Translations under genes and position numbers: made by a program
In this document: positions 44,414 to 56,640 of the stretch, piece after piece
Layout: each line of letters begins with the position of its first letter
Position numbering within the stretch: the stretch's first letter is position 1
Assembly: GCF_030272615.1 (NCBI RefSeq)
Contig: NC_081410.1
Span: forward strand, 570,791,152-570,855,151
Length of the DNA stretch: 64,000 nt
DNA from: Cryptomeria japonica
Taxonomy: Eukaryota; Streptophyta; Pinopsida; Cupressales; Cupressaceae
Reading direction: 5' to 3'
Notes under the pieces: generated by a model
Seen by the model: the letters and a program-made list of their open reading frames with translations, nothing else
What the model was told of the DNA's origin: nothing
The model's database searches: none

Positions 44414-47400
44414 ATGGAACCTAATTTGAATAGCCTTTTTAACGAGGACATGGGTAATTCCTCTAATCCTCCTAATGATGAAGAAGCTCTCCATGAGGTT
44501 TCTATAGAACAACTTTCAAAATTGGATACCCAATTTGACGATTTTCGACAATGGATGTCCCAAGAATACCCCGATAGTCAAGCTCTTCCTTTAATTGAGG
44601 GTCTAAAACATATGCTTCAAAGTGATAAGAATGGAATTGATATTTTGCATGGTATTGCACACATTGTGGATTCGAATGTGATGCCTATGAAGAGTTGTGC
44701 CGAAACTTTAGGTTATACACAACCTCCCACTCAAGTCAATCATTCTATTCCTTTAACAACTTCTATTGCTAGCATACCTACCTTTACATCAAACATAATG
44801 ACTACTTCTATTCAAGACATTCCGCCTATGATTACCAGTCATGGGGGCAATCCTCCCTCTTCAATTAACCCTCTTCCTTCATTCAATCCGACTTCTTCAT
44901 TCATTCCTTCAATGAGTGTCCCTATTACATCTCCACAAATGAACATGATGCAAGGGGGCAATTCATTCAACCATTCCATTCCTCCTTGTAATGTTCCTCC
45001 TTTCCAATCCTCTCCTATGACTAACTATCATAGAGTCCCACCACCTTACTCTCTACCTTCTTTCAATAACATAACACCTCCATCTCAATCTAACACATCT
45101 AATATGAATTCTTCGACTGAAGTGACCATTAACAATCTTGCACAAAACTGTCTCTTCTTTACAGCAACAAATTGCCTCTATGAATCAATCTAAGTTTAGT
45201 GTGCCCACATTTGATGTTGCGAGCCCACTTTCTCTTGACATTGTTCGAGCTATCCCTCCTAAACATGTTGAAATCCCGTATTTGGAGCTTTATAATGGTA
45301 AAGGTGATCCTCTAACACATGTTAAGACTTTTCAAACAATATGTACTGATTTTGCTTATGACCAAAGGTTGCTTGCGAAACTGTTTACTAGAACATTAAG
45401 AGACAAAGCCCTACAATGGTATTGCTCATTGCCTTCTTATTCTATTACTTCTTTTGAACAACTTGCAAATGCTTTCATTCAACAATTTCAAAACAATATA
45501 AGTCCTAAAGTTACTTTGATTGATTTAATGCATTGTAAACAAGGTGTTAGAGAAAAAGTGACTGATTTCATTGGTAGATATAAGCATTTGTATGCTCAAA
45601 TTTCTTTTCCAGTTCCTGAAAATGATATTCAAAGAATCTTTATTTCTAATTTACAAAAAGATATTCGAGATAAACTTTTGTTTTCTGAGTTTACTTCTTT
45701 CCAATAGTTGTGTGCAACTCTTCACAATTATCAACTGACTGTGAGTCAAATGGAACAATCACATCCTATGGCTCCGAGTGATAAGGGTGATAGCAGTCAA
45801 CAACCATTTGGAAAGATTAAACTGAACAGAGATTCCATCAAATTCAATGAAAACATCATCAACAACAATGTGAATGTAGCATCAGGTGTGCCTCCTATTT
45901 CTAAATTTTTCAAGAAAGAAAGAAAGTATACTCCTTTGAATGAATCATTGCATAGTATTATGAATAAGTTATTGGAACAAAATGTGCTTACTCTTCCTCC
46001 TATAAGGCAAATAGATCCTGCAAAGATTACTTCACCTTATTTTGATAACAAATCTTTTTGTCAATTTCATCGTCAGCCTGGTCATGATACTGAAAAATGT
46101 TTTTCTTTAAAGGGTAAAATTCAAGATTTGATTGATAATAATACTATCTCTGTTTCTGGAGTGAATGATAAAGGCAATACATCTGTAGCTCCTCCTAACC
46201 AAAATCTTCAGATTTTTACTGATCCATTACCTTCTCATACCTCTAATGCGATTGAGGCTAATGATTCCTCTCTCTCATATGATGGTCTTGTGTCTATGAC
46301 TCCAAATGTGATTAACTTTGTAGAGCAGCAAGAAAACCCTAAAGAACCTTCCATCACATTTGATTCTAGTGAAACTATTAGGGCACCCGATGGTCCTTTA
46401 TACATAGTTGCAAAAGTCAAGAATACACCTTGCCGTGGAGTGCTTATTGATCCTTCATGCATGGTTAATGTTATTACTGAAGAATTCCTTTTTACTTTGC
46501 AATTGAATCAAGTGATCTATGACAAAACAAATGTGGTTGTGAAATTATTTGATGCATTTTCTTCTCCTGCAATTGGTTCTATTACATTACCTATTGAGGT
46601 CCATAACAAATACCTTGATGTGAACTTTTCTATTATTCCTTCGTCTAAACAATTTCGTGTGAAGCTTGGCTATCCTTGGCTATCTTCCATGAAAGCTATT
46701 GCTTCTCCTATTCATAAGTGTTTGAAATTTCCCCATAATGGTGAAGTTGTTACTGTCAATCATAGTCTCTTTAAACCATCTGAAAGAACTTCTAGTGTTC
46801 CTATTGATTATTTTTGGCCTAAACAATTCCAATCTCTTCCTCCGCGAAGTGATCATCTTTTCAAATCTTATCAAAAGTGGAAAACAGATATGATCCTATC
46901 TTTAAGTGAACCTAGAGCACCCAAACTTGATATTCCTATCATTCTTGAGAAGGAAGTTCTTCCTTTGAAAGATAAAACTAATATCTATCCTCAAGAAGAT
47001 TCCCAACCCGTTCCTATGGATGTGACTATGCCTAATAAACCTTCTAAAAGTAGACCTATACCTCCTCGTCATGATGGACTTGGTCTCCTTCCTAAACCAA
47101 AAATTCCTCCTTTATATGGAGCAGTTCCTCCTCCTTCTTTTTATAGAGAGAAGAGACCTTCTTCTTCTCCTATTATCCAGCCTAAGAGACCACAACCTAA
47201 ACACCGAAGTGATAAGGATGAGAACATTCCTCCTCCTCAATCTGCTCCACTTCCTACTAAGACTAGACGAAATCATTCTGCATGTGAACGCCGACGAAAG
47301 CGTCGTCTTAGAGCTCAAGCAGCTGCTTCTCAAACTTTGCAATCTCCAAAAACACCTTCAACAAGCATTATTCCATTTTCTCCAAAATCTCCTAAACATA

Positions 47401-47726
47401 AGATGCATGATGGTTTTGATCTTGTGCGAGTTAAAGACCCTATTTTTATAAATCTTGATGATGATATAGATGAAAATGTTACTCCTCTTGTTTTTGACAG
47501 TGAATATGAACTTGTTGATATTGATAACTATTTATCTAACGAATTTTCTAAAGCACTTATCCTAGCTCCTAGACAAGAACAACGTGGCTTGGAACATGAA
47601 CATAGCCCTTGTTTGGATCTTGTGATAGCTCCATCTGCTGTGTTGGATGTTCCTCCTCTAGCGTGTTCCCTGCCTTCTCGAAACATTGATCAGCAAGATC
47701 GGGGGGTAGATGACGTGCTAGACTAG
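44414..47726 (+). pseudogene. Gypsy-type gag with protease-like segment
   Basis: ATG at 44414 (MEPNLNSLFNEDMGN). About 1,100 codons with only two lesions: a +1 shift in an A-run near 45145 and a TAG at 45705-45707. The N-terminal part (44414-45150) is Pro/Ser/Asn/Thr-rich. A clear retrotransposon gag domain follows (about 45270-45700; LELYNGKGDPLTHVKTF, LQWYCSLP, FIQQFQNN). Next comes a zinc-finger-like FCQFHRQPGHDTEKCF (about 46057) and a retropepsin-like GVLIDPSCMVNVI (about 46437), where the usual D-[ST]-G is D-P-S. The last 300 codons are Pro-, Lys- and Arg-rich (ACERRRKRRLRAQAAA). No RT follows. With so few lesions it may have been functional until recently, or be read through. Confidence 0.9.
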
Positions 47727-48456
47727 TTACATTAGCATAGCAGATTCTCTCCTCCTCTCTTTTGTTACTTCTTCTATATGTTATTCTCATTCTTCTATTT
47801 GTTGTCCTTAGTGTTGTCTACTTGAGGACGATGCAAAGCATTGAGATCTCTTTTGGTCTCTCTCATGTTGACTCAAAAGACACATGTGTTCCCTTCTTCT
47901 AAGGTGACCTTCCTTGATTGGGGAATGAAGAACAATTATGCATACATACATATGATATATATACATGAATTATCATACAGCATACTGACCCCGAGGAAAG
48001 CGAAGTCACCTCGTGCTTTGTGTTTTGTGTCTATTATCCTTGGGTTTATCTCACACTTGGGGGCTAAATCTTTGTGATAACGTGCTCCTTTCATTTCTCA
48101 TTTCTTATGTGTATCACTACATTAAAACAATCACCCCCGTTGAGGCGTGTGTGATCGATTTAACGTATGGGGGCATACACCCTGTCTATCCCTTTAGGAT
48201 ACTTGAAAATTTCTTGGCGAACTTAGCTTTGCCTTGAAAATTTTTGGTATTTCTCTTGCATGACTCATAGTGAGGGAACCTTACTACTGACAGTCATGGT
48301 TCTCCCTCATGATCTTCCCTTTTACTTTGTCAATCGAAGTCGTAAGATCCTTAGTCCACTGGGGGCTTGGTGTGTCTTGCCTCCTTGACGTGGTGAAAGT
48401 CTTTCAATGTTGTTTACTTGTACTTTACCAGAAGTATGAGCATACATACTCCCGCT
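47727..48456 (+). other. 3' untranslated region of the gag-only element
   Basis: No ORF of note. It contains CTTGAGGACGATGCAAAGCA near 47822 and two further 'GGGGGCT' stretches (about 48058 and 48361) resembling the terminal polypurine tract. Confidence 0.6.
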
Positions 48457-48471
48457 AAAGTGGGGGCTAAA
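48457..48471 (+). promoter_or_regulatory. Polypurine tract of the gag-only element
   Basis: AAAGTGGGGGCTAAA directly before the 3' LTR TGTAGCG, the expected position for plus-strand priming. Confidence 0.8.
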
Positions 48472-49726
48472 TGTAGCGTCCTAAAATTGCGACACTTGCA
48501 ATTTCGACTGCATTTCGGTCTTCACGATGGTGACGCAACACGGAACCTGAATGGATACCCCGAAACTTGTCCATGACACCAAAAACTGCATTTTTCAAGC
48601 ACCCTGGCCTGAACCTCCTTTGCACCCTACTGTCCCGGGAGGTGGGACCAGGGCGCCCAGTGCCCTGGTCCCCCAGGACCATGGCGCCCAGCGCCCTGGT
48701 CCTTGGCCCTATTTTGGGCCCGGTCTCCTATGGGACTTCGGGTCTTTTTGTTTGCAAATTGGAAATTATCATTTCCTAGTCGGCCTAAGGTCAGGAAAAT
48801 CAGTCTATCAGCCCTAATTGACAAGTATATAAACTACATTTTCCTCTCTCATTTGGTAAGATGAAAGAAGGAGGAAAAGGCATGGAAACTATACTCAAAC
48901 ATTCAAGCATTCAAGCATTCAAGCATTCAAACATTCTTTCAAGCTATTGATCATTCTAAGTCTCCATTCAAGGCTAAGTGTTGCATTCAAGACAAGGATT
49001 CAACCATTGAAGAGGAGATCACTTACTACAACATACAACAATACAACATACAACAACATCTATACCTTCGCACATAAGGATACAAACATCCTTACAACAA
49101 GGTATTAGTACTTGTTTTACATTACAAACATTTATATTTACAGCATTTCTCATTTCTTGGTTAATTCCAAAACTGGGGTTTGACCTAAAGGCAAACCCCT
49201 AATCCCTAACCCCCCAATCGTCTTCGCTTTTCTGTGTGTAGGTTGCAAGTACGCAGCTGAAATTGAAGATCTGGAATCCTTGTGTAGAGATGAACAGATC
49301 CCCCTTCGTTTCGCGAATTTTTCGGAGGACCGTGTGCACGCCGGGTGCCATCGTCCCATCACCTTTTGCTCAAATTTGCAGGACAACGTCATATCGACAT
49401 TTTACTGCTAATTCCAGGTCTGCAGCTTCATCCTATATCCCTATCTTAGTTTATAAGAGAATCTTTCTCACTTTCTATGCATTCCTAGCTTAATTCTCTT
49501 ATCAACATTCTTTACAAAAGAGGGTAGCCTTGCTGTCTTAACCCTTGAAACTCATTTAGCATCCAATCTTGCATTGTGTGGGATTGGATCTTGTGGGTTT
49601 CAAACCCTCTTTTGAATGTAAAGTCTCCCCTAAGTGAAAACCATCAACCCTAGCAACCTCCCTTCTCTCTCCTTGGAGTTGGAAGAGGGGAGAGCAACTA
49701 GGGTTCGATCGATTTTCCGCTTTACA
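48472..49726 (+). repeat. 3' LTR of the gag-only element
   Basis: 1,255 bp. Compared with the 5' LTR it has a 31-bp extra block that duplicates GCGCCCAG-GCCCTGGTCC-type sequence near 48670-48700 and a 15-bp repeat of CAATACAACATACAA near 49035-49050. It ends ...CGCTTTACA and is followed by the CTCTC TSD. Confidence 0.93.
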
Positions 49727-49731
49727 CTCTC

Positions 49732-50587
49732 CTAGATAAAGAATCCCTGGATCTTGCTCTACTAAATGTGAACCCAGATAAGAGGAATCTTGAAACCCCA
49801 AGGATTCCTTGGTTAGAGGTAAAAAATGAACAAAGAGTCAGCTAGTAAAATTATCACCATAAACCTAGACTTGCACAATCAGGATGATGAGGAGGAAAAA
49901 CCTTTAGAACATGATAAAACTAAAAGTAGCTTGAGGGAAAGGAGGTCCACTAGGCTTTGGGCTGAGGAAAGAAAAGAGGAAAACATAAAAGTTGATAACA
50001 CAACCAATGTTAAAATTCAGGATGAAATTTATGATCTGGAGAAGGATGATAATTTTGTGGACAATCTTGAGGATGAGGATTTCCAAGAGGAGAAGGATGA
50101 CACTGAAGAGGATTTCAAAGAGGAAATGGAAGAAGATGAAGAATGGGATGAGATTAGCAAGATTGAGGAGGACTCGGATACGTCGGAACAAAGCCTTGAG
50201 GTCCCCAATTTATCAGGTGATGAGGAGATGGTCTCCTATTCCTAGGACTCCTCTATTAACAATAATGATAATAATAATTTGTATGAGAATTTATAGGAGA
50301 TAGAGGAGAGAGTTGGTACTCTTGAGATGAAGAATGAGGAATAGAATTTGAAGGTCCAAAACCTATGTGCTACCTTAAGATCCCTTTATTGCATTACAGA
50401 TGTGGTTATGAAGAATGTTGTTTTGGGCACGACTTCTAGTGAGGGGAGGATTAAAAAGAACAAGAATAAGCTAACGAAGCAGGGTCATATGGAGCAAGCT
50501 ACGGGTGATGAAGAGGAGCAAATAGATACATGGAAATATAATCTCAGAAGACTCTAGCAGGACTTGAATCTGCTTAAGAAGGATTAG
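49732..50587 (+). pseudogene. 3' part of the split ORF: acidic, coiled-coil-like, TAG-interrupted
   Basis: Coding resumes right after the TSD (LDKESLDLALLNVNPDKR). From 49826 one frame continues to 50587 with no frameshift and only TAG stops, at 50243, 50294, 50342, 50555 and 50585. It is very rich in Glu and Asp (for example KEEMEEDEEWDEISKIEED), followed by a heptad-like region (EIEERVGTLEMKNEE). The stops lie in Gln-compatible contexts. The architecture resembles the C-terminal parts of the other long ORFs here. No known domain. Confidence 0.55.
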
Positions 50588-51132
50588 TTGTTCTTTGGGT
50601 TCTAGTTTTTTGTTCCTTTTTCTATATGATCATATTATGGATGTTGTGCTAGGTATGCGTAGCCTTTAATGTTAACTTTTATTATGATAGGACTAATAAG
50701 ACTTTTATTAATATGCATTTCACAGATGTTACTGTAAAGACCTTTAGTATTATGCTAACTGATGATGTTTATAAGTGATATGATAAGTCTAGACGTTCGA
50801 GGTTAGTTAGGATGTGTAGAAATAGCTACAAAACTATGAAAGTTTTTCATTATTTTTGAAGGGTGGGCTTTGTTTTTGGTCTTTGGGTGGTTGTTCTTTG
50901 CTTGGTGATTTAACTTAGTAATTCTTCGTTGTTCTTGGTTTAGGGTCATATCCTTGCTTATATAATCATAGACAAAGGTATGTCGATATCATTACCTTTT
51001 AAATATTTTTTAAATTTTTTTGCTTCATTTTTTTGGTATTTTTGAAAAAAATAGGTGTTTTAATATAAATTATGGTATGTAGTTTAAATTTTATTTTTTC
51101 TATTCAATTTTCTACTTGAATTACATTTACCA
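50588..51132. other. No gene seen
   Basis: T-rich sequence, probably the 3' untranslated part of the preceding unit. Nothing recognisable. Confidence 0.3.
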
Positions 51133-52120
51133 ATGAATGAGAATCAAAACCCTTCCCGAGAAAATCCTCCTACACCACCAAACCCTCCCTTACAACATCC
51201 ACCTTCAATTTAAGACCTTGTAAATGATCATTTGAATGAATTGAGAGATATTTCTCAAATTTACTATAGGAACCTTCATTTGTCTCCAATGATAAATGAC
51301 TTAGATACCATTATTTCTAATATGCAAACCCTCACATCCCAGCATGGTGCATTTCTATAGTGGCGAGATGCCATGAAGCAACAATATGCTGATGGCTTAT
51401 CATATGACCATGTTAAGTATTTGCTAATATCGAAAGACAAATTATCTACACTCTTTAAGAATTCTATTACAAGAAATATTATTAATTTCTAAAAGCCCAA
51501 ATATGAAAAATTAAATGGTACCAACATCAGGGTATAGTGGATAATTTTTGGGATCGTTGGTGGATGGATTTTGGTAAACTACCCAACAATAATATTGGTG
51601 CTCCCTAATTATTTTGAGGAAAATATAAGATAAATTTATCTTGGCTAAGAATGTCAAATACTCTGACATAAGAAGTTTCCAGGGTTTTGGTGGAGCTATG
51701 GCTTAGGATAGACCTAGGCCAATTTGAGTTGTACAAGTTCCATATGTTTCCCCTCCAATTCCTTTCACACCTCTTCTACAACATCCATCCATTGTTGATG
51801 ATGCAAATATAAAGAGAATCATACTCATACTCTCGCTAACCCATAATTTGATCACCCACTACTCTCAGTTAGCTCGACTACTTGACTTTGATAAGCCAAG
51901 TGGATTGGTTGATGGAGGTGTTCCCTTGTCATCTCCACATATTTGTGTGCCACATACTTACAGTTTCAACAATCACACATTTTTTATCCCACTTGAAAAT
52001 CCTACTGAGAATCCCATTGATATAGCTAAGTATGAGGTCCATGACATGTAACGTGTAGGAGATGAGATGAGAGGGATAAGAGCATATGTTGGAGAGTCAT
52101 CGAGTGCCAGAGATGAAAAT
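51133..52120 (+). pseudogene. Decayed coding region, unrecognised
   Basis: ATG at 51133 (MNENQNPSRENPPTPPNPPL) opens a protein-like reading with TAA near 51211 and TAG near 51358. It can be followed to about 51540 (HVKYLLISKDKLSTLFKNS), then in another frame from about 51610 to 52120 (FQGFGGAMA, ITHYSQLARLLDFDKPSG, FFIPLENPTENPIDIAKYEV) with TAG, TGA and TAA stops. The last stretch ends at a GTAAGA splice-donor-like sequence. The Pro-rich start followed by a helical region is gag-like, but I cannot assign it. Confidence 0.4.
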
Positions 52121-52974
52121 GTGGTAAGAGTTAACTTGTAATTTCACAGTACATTAAATTATACAAAAAATTAATATTTATAAGAGATATTAGTGTACAA
52201 ACATTTATATTTATGTGATATTTAATAGGTGATGTCTGAGGATGGTTTGAGGTAGATGCATTAGGCCATGATAGTGGCCATTTCATTGTGCCTAGAGAGT
52301 TACATGGTATTACTTTTTTCACATACATGTTTACATATTTCAATTAAGTTGTCATTGAATAAACTATATATTGATTTATATATGTCGATCTCATTTTAGT
52401 ATTGTAGGAAACTCCTATTGTGGGTGACGAGCTATGTTTCCCAACCTCAAACACCACTACTACTGATTGAGGAAAGGTATTTTAAAACACAACTTTTGTT
52501 GAATTATCAGTTTGAAGAGATTGCATGTAATTTGCATAAGTTATTGGAGCATTCAATTTATATGTTAACTTTTCAATCATATGAAATGATTATACATGTG
52601 GACAAAGATTGATTGTCTCATATTATTGTCTTTTTTATGCACCAACCTATTGGATTTACATCATTGTTGAATGATCCTAACACAGTTGACTTAACAACAC
52701 AAGGGATACGTGTTTATTTAATATTCTCGACATGTTTAGATAGAAGCATCTATATATCTAGTTTAGTTTAACATTCATTGTCAATAAAATTAATTACTAA
52801 CTTGTATCAATTTTATTTTGGTCATGTTTTTTATTAAGATAAATGGTTTTTACAGGGACCCGAAACCCAAATTCAACAAAATATAAAACACAGAAATTAG
52901 AGTCTAACCAGCCGCTAACCAGCTACAGAAATAGGGGCATCACCCTATAACAAAAACCACAAAAAAGAAAACTA
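52121..52974. other. AT-rich region, no gene seen
   Basis: No supported coding sequence or repeat. A short open stretch at 52418-52612 has no recognisable features. Confidence 0.3.
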
Positions 52975-53640
52975 AACAGGATGCAACAACATAAAGACGT
53001 AAGATAGAGCTTTCATAAGCTCTACATTTTTATGGATTATTTTGTTATTAATCTGCTAGATTTCCTCCATAAAAAATATTGAACTACCAGTAACTTGATG
53101 CTTGTTGTTGGTCCTAGTACACAGTCCTATGGACACCTGCACGTCCTGATTCATCTTAGTCAAGTTGATATCTGGGGGTGTCTCTGCATCGGCCATTTGC
53201 ACCTTCTGCAAAGAAATTTCCTCATTGACTCTCTTAAGACCCTCAACATTGTTGTACATTGCTTCCTTGATGACCTCCACCAAACCCTTTAGTTTACTCT
53301 TTAGTTTTTGTATCTCTTTCTCCAGCCTATCAATTTTTTCCTCATTCTCACTCTTCATGATCTCGATATCTTTCACAATTTGCTAGAATAACTTTAGGAG
53401 TTCATTAGTCTTATCTAGAGTAGGAATCTCAGTGAAAGTGGCAATGGGATCTTTAATCCCCTATTTCAGAATATTGAGATCTTTATTTTGTTCATTTTAT
53501 AGTCTTTTACCATACTTGATGTTGTCATGGAGCATTTTCCAATAGTATATCAAAGCACCCTAATTGTCATAGGGAGCCACCACCTTTGGGTCATCTTTCA
53601 AATAAAAGACCGATAGATGAGGTAATCAAAATTTGAATAC
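52975..53640 (-). pseudogene. Minus-strand relic with coiled-coil C-terminal half
   Basis: On the minus strand one frame runs without frameshift from about 53640. It holds FYLKDDPKVVAPYDN, ALIYYWKMLHDNIKYGKRL and IPTLDKTNELLKLF, then a clear coiled coil at about 53376-53200 (IMKSENEEKIDRLEKEIQKL) and NMEG-type tail sequence. Stops are TAG at 53560, 53461, 53383 and 53056 and TAA at 53497, again in Gln-like positions. Not recognised. It resembles the C-terminal segments of the long ORFs at 1-4.5 kb and 60-63 kb, so it may be a fragment of the same class of unit. Confidence 0.5.
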
Positions 53641-54770
53641 AGAGCAATTATAATTCAACATACAATTCTATTTTCATGTTAATTTGGTATAGTTATAAAT
53701 TACCTAGTACATCATTAATCTAATTTGTGGTTTGTATTGTTATTATGTAATCATCTCCAGAGGCACAAAGTACTTTGAAGAGGCTCCATTTTGACAATCC
53801 ACTAATAGTTTAGGATTTCCTAAAGATGTATTAGTATAGCATGAATTTTGGATCTACATGACATATGCCACACATTGTATTTAGATCTATATAGCATGTA
53901 TGCCATTATTTAGATGTTTATATGAGATATGCAAAATCTTGTAAATTTTTTATTGAGTTGACATATATATGTCATTTGTATATATGTAAATGTACAATTA
54001 TTATACATTTCAATAATGAAAAGTTGATATTTGATCTAATTTTTTCCTTGTGTGCAAGTGTTCCTACTTTGAAACTTTTATTTTTAATATATAATCAATT
54101 TAGAATGGTTTAGTTATGAACAATGACATGTTATACAATCTTAGTGATATTGCACTTGAATATAAGTTTTGAATTATAATTTGTAATCCATTTATGTATT
54201 CTAAGTGTTAAATTTGGATGCCTTGGGAAACTTCACCAAATTTAATGACTATCTTTCTAACAATATCGATCACAACATGGATTCTTAGTAATGATAGATA
54301 ATAATTAATCAAAATTGGTTTCAATTTTATATTCTACTTGCTCTACTATTTTTAAATTTTAATGACATTATTAAAAAAATTAATTATTATGCTTAGATGA
54401 TTATATAGAATAGTTACTTTGCCTATGATCATGTAACTATTGAACACACATGGCATGATATGACATAAAAAAAGTTATGATTTTACCTTTACACTAGGTG
54501 GCACCATGGTGACAAGTGAAACCTCGACCAATAGGACTATAATACTTGGAAATTGTGAACTCATAGCGTCATGAGATTGACCATGCATTGGAAAAATGAA
54601 CAAAAATAACATATAAATAATATTCATGGAGAGTTAAAACAAATTTGCAAAATAGTGATGCATAGAGTACACAAAAAATTGTAAAAAAATAATAAATAGT
54701 TGCAAAATGTTACAACAAGGTACAAATTATTGCAAATAAGTTGCAAAAGTTGCAAAAAATTGCAAAATGT
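53641..54770. other. AT-rich region, no gene seen
   Basis: No supported gene. Just before the satellite (about 54650-54770) there is a short TTGCAAAA-type degenerate repeat. Confidence 0.3.
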
Positions 54771-56640
54771 GTCATGGTCATGAACTATCAGCATGGGCAA
54801 GTCCAGTTAGGTAGGTTTATGTTAGGAATGTTCCTATTTTTCTTTCTAACTTGCTTGAACACTTAGAGCCAAGTTGTAGAGGCACTCTCTTAAATGCCCT
54901 AAGTTCAAAAAGATCAAATTTTGATGAACTATATCTCAAAATTCATGGCACATACAAGTCATTTGTTTGAACTTATGAGGTCATGTTAGGACCCTCTACA
55001 ATAACCTATCTCATATTTTGAAGACTCAAAACCATATTAGTAGGGCAACTGTTTTTCTATTGATACAAAAATTGTCAGATGTATGCAACACAAAAGTGAA
55101 AGGTAGCCTAATTTTCATTATGTTCATCATCGTCACAATTTGTCAGTGTGAGAAAGTCTACATAGGAAATTTTATGCCAAGCATACTCCTATTTTAATTT
55201 CAAACATGCTCAAACATTTAGTGCCATTGCATATCAATGGTGTCTTTTAAGTGACCTAATATCTCAAAATATTAAGCACATACAACCAATCCATTTGAAC
55301 CAACAGGGTCACATGAGGAACCTCTACAATAATCTATCTCATTTTTTTTAGACTCGAAACCATATTTGTAGGGCAATTTTTTTTTTTTGATGCAAAAACT
55401 GTCAAATGCATGCAATGAAAATGTGCAAGGTAGCCCAATTTTTGTTTTGTTTGTCATGCTCATGGACCATCAGCATGATAAATTCTTGGTAGGCATTTTT
55501 ATGCTAGGAATTCTCATATTTTTCTTCCAAACTCGCTCAAACATTCAAGGTCATGTCATAGCGGTGTTGTCTCTTAAGTGCCCTAAGTCCAAAAAATTGA
55601 CAAAATTTGATGATCTATATCTCAAAATCTGAGGCACATACAAGAAGTTCATTTGAACTTATGTGGTCAAATGGGGACCCTCTATCAAATTTTGAAGACT
55701 CAAAGCCATATTAATATGGAAATAATCATTTTGTTGTTGCAAAATTGTTAGTGCATACAATGCAAATGTGCAAGGTAGCCTATTTTTTGTTTTTTTTGTC
55801 GTGGTCATGAATCATCAGCATGAGCAAGTCCAAGTAGGTGGTTTTATTCTATGCATGATCCTATTAATCTTATAAAATATCTCAAGCATATAGGGCCATG
55901 TAGTAGCAACATTGTCTCTTAAGTGCACCAAGTTAAAAAAATTGTAAAACTTTGACAATCTATATCTCAGAATCTAGGGCATATAAAACTTATCAATTTG
56001 AAACTATGGGGTCACATGAGGTCCATCTATATAAAACTATCTTATATTTTGAAGAGTCAAAACCATAATTGTAGGGCAATAATTTTTCAATTGATGCAAA
56101 AATTATCAGATGCATTCAATACAAATGTGCAAGGTAGCCTAATTTTTGTTTTGTTCATCATGGCCATGAACTGTCAGTGAGAGTAAGTTTAGGTAGGTGA
56201 TTTTATGCTATGAATACTAGTATTTTTCTTCAAAACTCACTTGAACATTTAGGGCCATAACATAGTGACAATGTCTCTAAAGTACCCTAAGTTCAAAAAT
56301 TTGTCAAACTTTGACGATCTATATCTTGGAATCTGGGACACATACAATAGATTTGTTTGAATCTATGGGGTCATGTGAGGGCCCTCAATAATAACCTATA
56401 TTATATTTTGAAGAATCCAAATGATATTCATACGGAAGAAACTTTTTCTACTGATGCAAAAATTGTTAGATGTGTGCAATGCAAACATATAAGGTAACTT
56501 AATTTTCATTCTATTCATCGTCGTCATGAACCATCAATGCGAGAAAATCTAAGTAGGTAGTTGCATGCTAGGCATGCTCCTATTTTACTTACCAAATTTC
56601 TTGAACGCTCAAAGCCATACTATAGCCAGGTCTCAAAATG
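54771..56640. repeat. Diverged satellite array, about 350-bp units
   Basis: Five complete units plus a partial one. They are recognised by repeated blocks: GTCATGAACCATCAGC-like at about 54771, 55125, 55453, 55798, 56155 and 56515; then AGGTAGGTxxTTTTATGCTA, CTCAAACATTTAGGGCCAT, GTCTCTTAAGTGCCCTAAGT, GATCTATATCTCAAAATC, and GGGGTCATGTGAGG. Spacing is about 330-360 bp. Units differ at many positions, so the array is old. ORFs inside are by-products. Confidence 0.85.

Larger units (their letters stand above)
41931..49726 (+). mobile_element. Gag-only gypsy-type LTR element (TR-GAG-like)
   Basis: 7,796 bp bounded by LTRs of 1,209 bp (41931-43139) and 1,255 bp (48472-49726) and a perfect CTCTC TSD. 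The LTRs differ by two insertions in the 3' copy (31 bp and 15 bp) and about 30 substitutions by hand count (roughly 2.5%), so it is the youngest complete insertion here. Inside is a 1.27-kb leader, a gag with protease-like sequence (44414-47726) and a 0.75-kb 3' region. No reverse transcriptase, RNase H or integrase motif is present, so the element must be mobilised by another one. The gag type and the 5-bp TSD point to a Ty3/gypsy relative. Confidence 0.93.

Noticed and set aside
47071-47451. 126-codon Leu-rich ORF overlapping the gag C-terminus
   Set aside because: A shadow of the Pro/Lys-rich gag frame (CCT/CTT codons read one base off as Leu).
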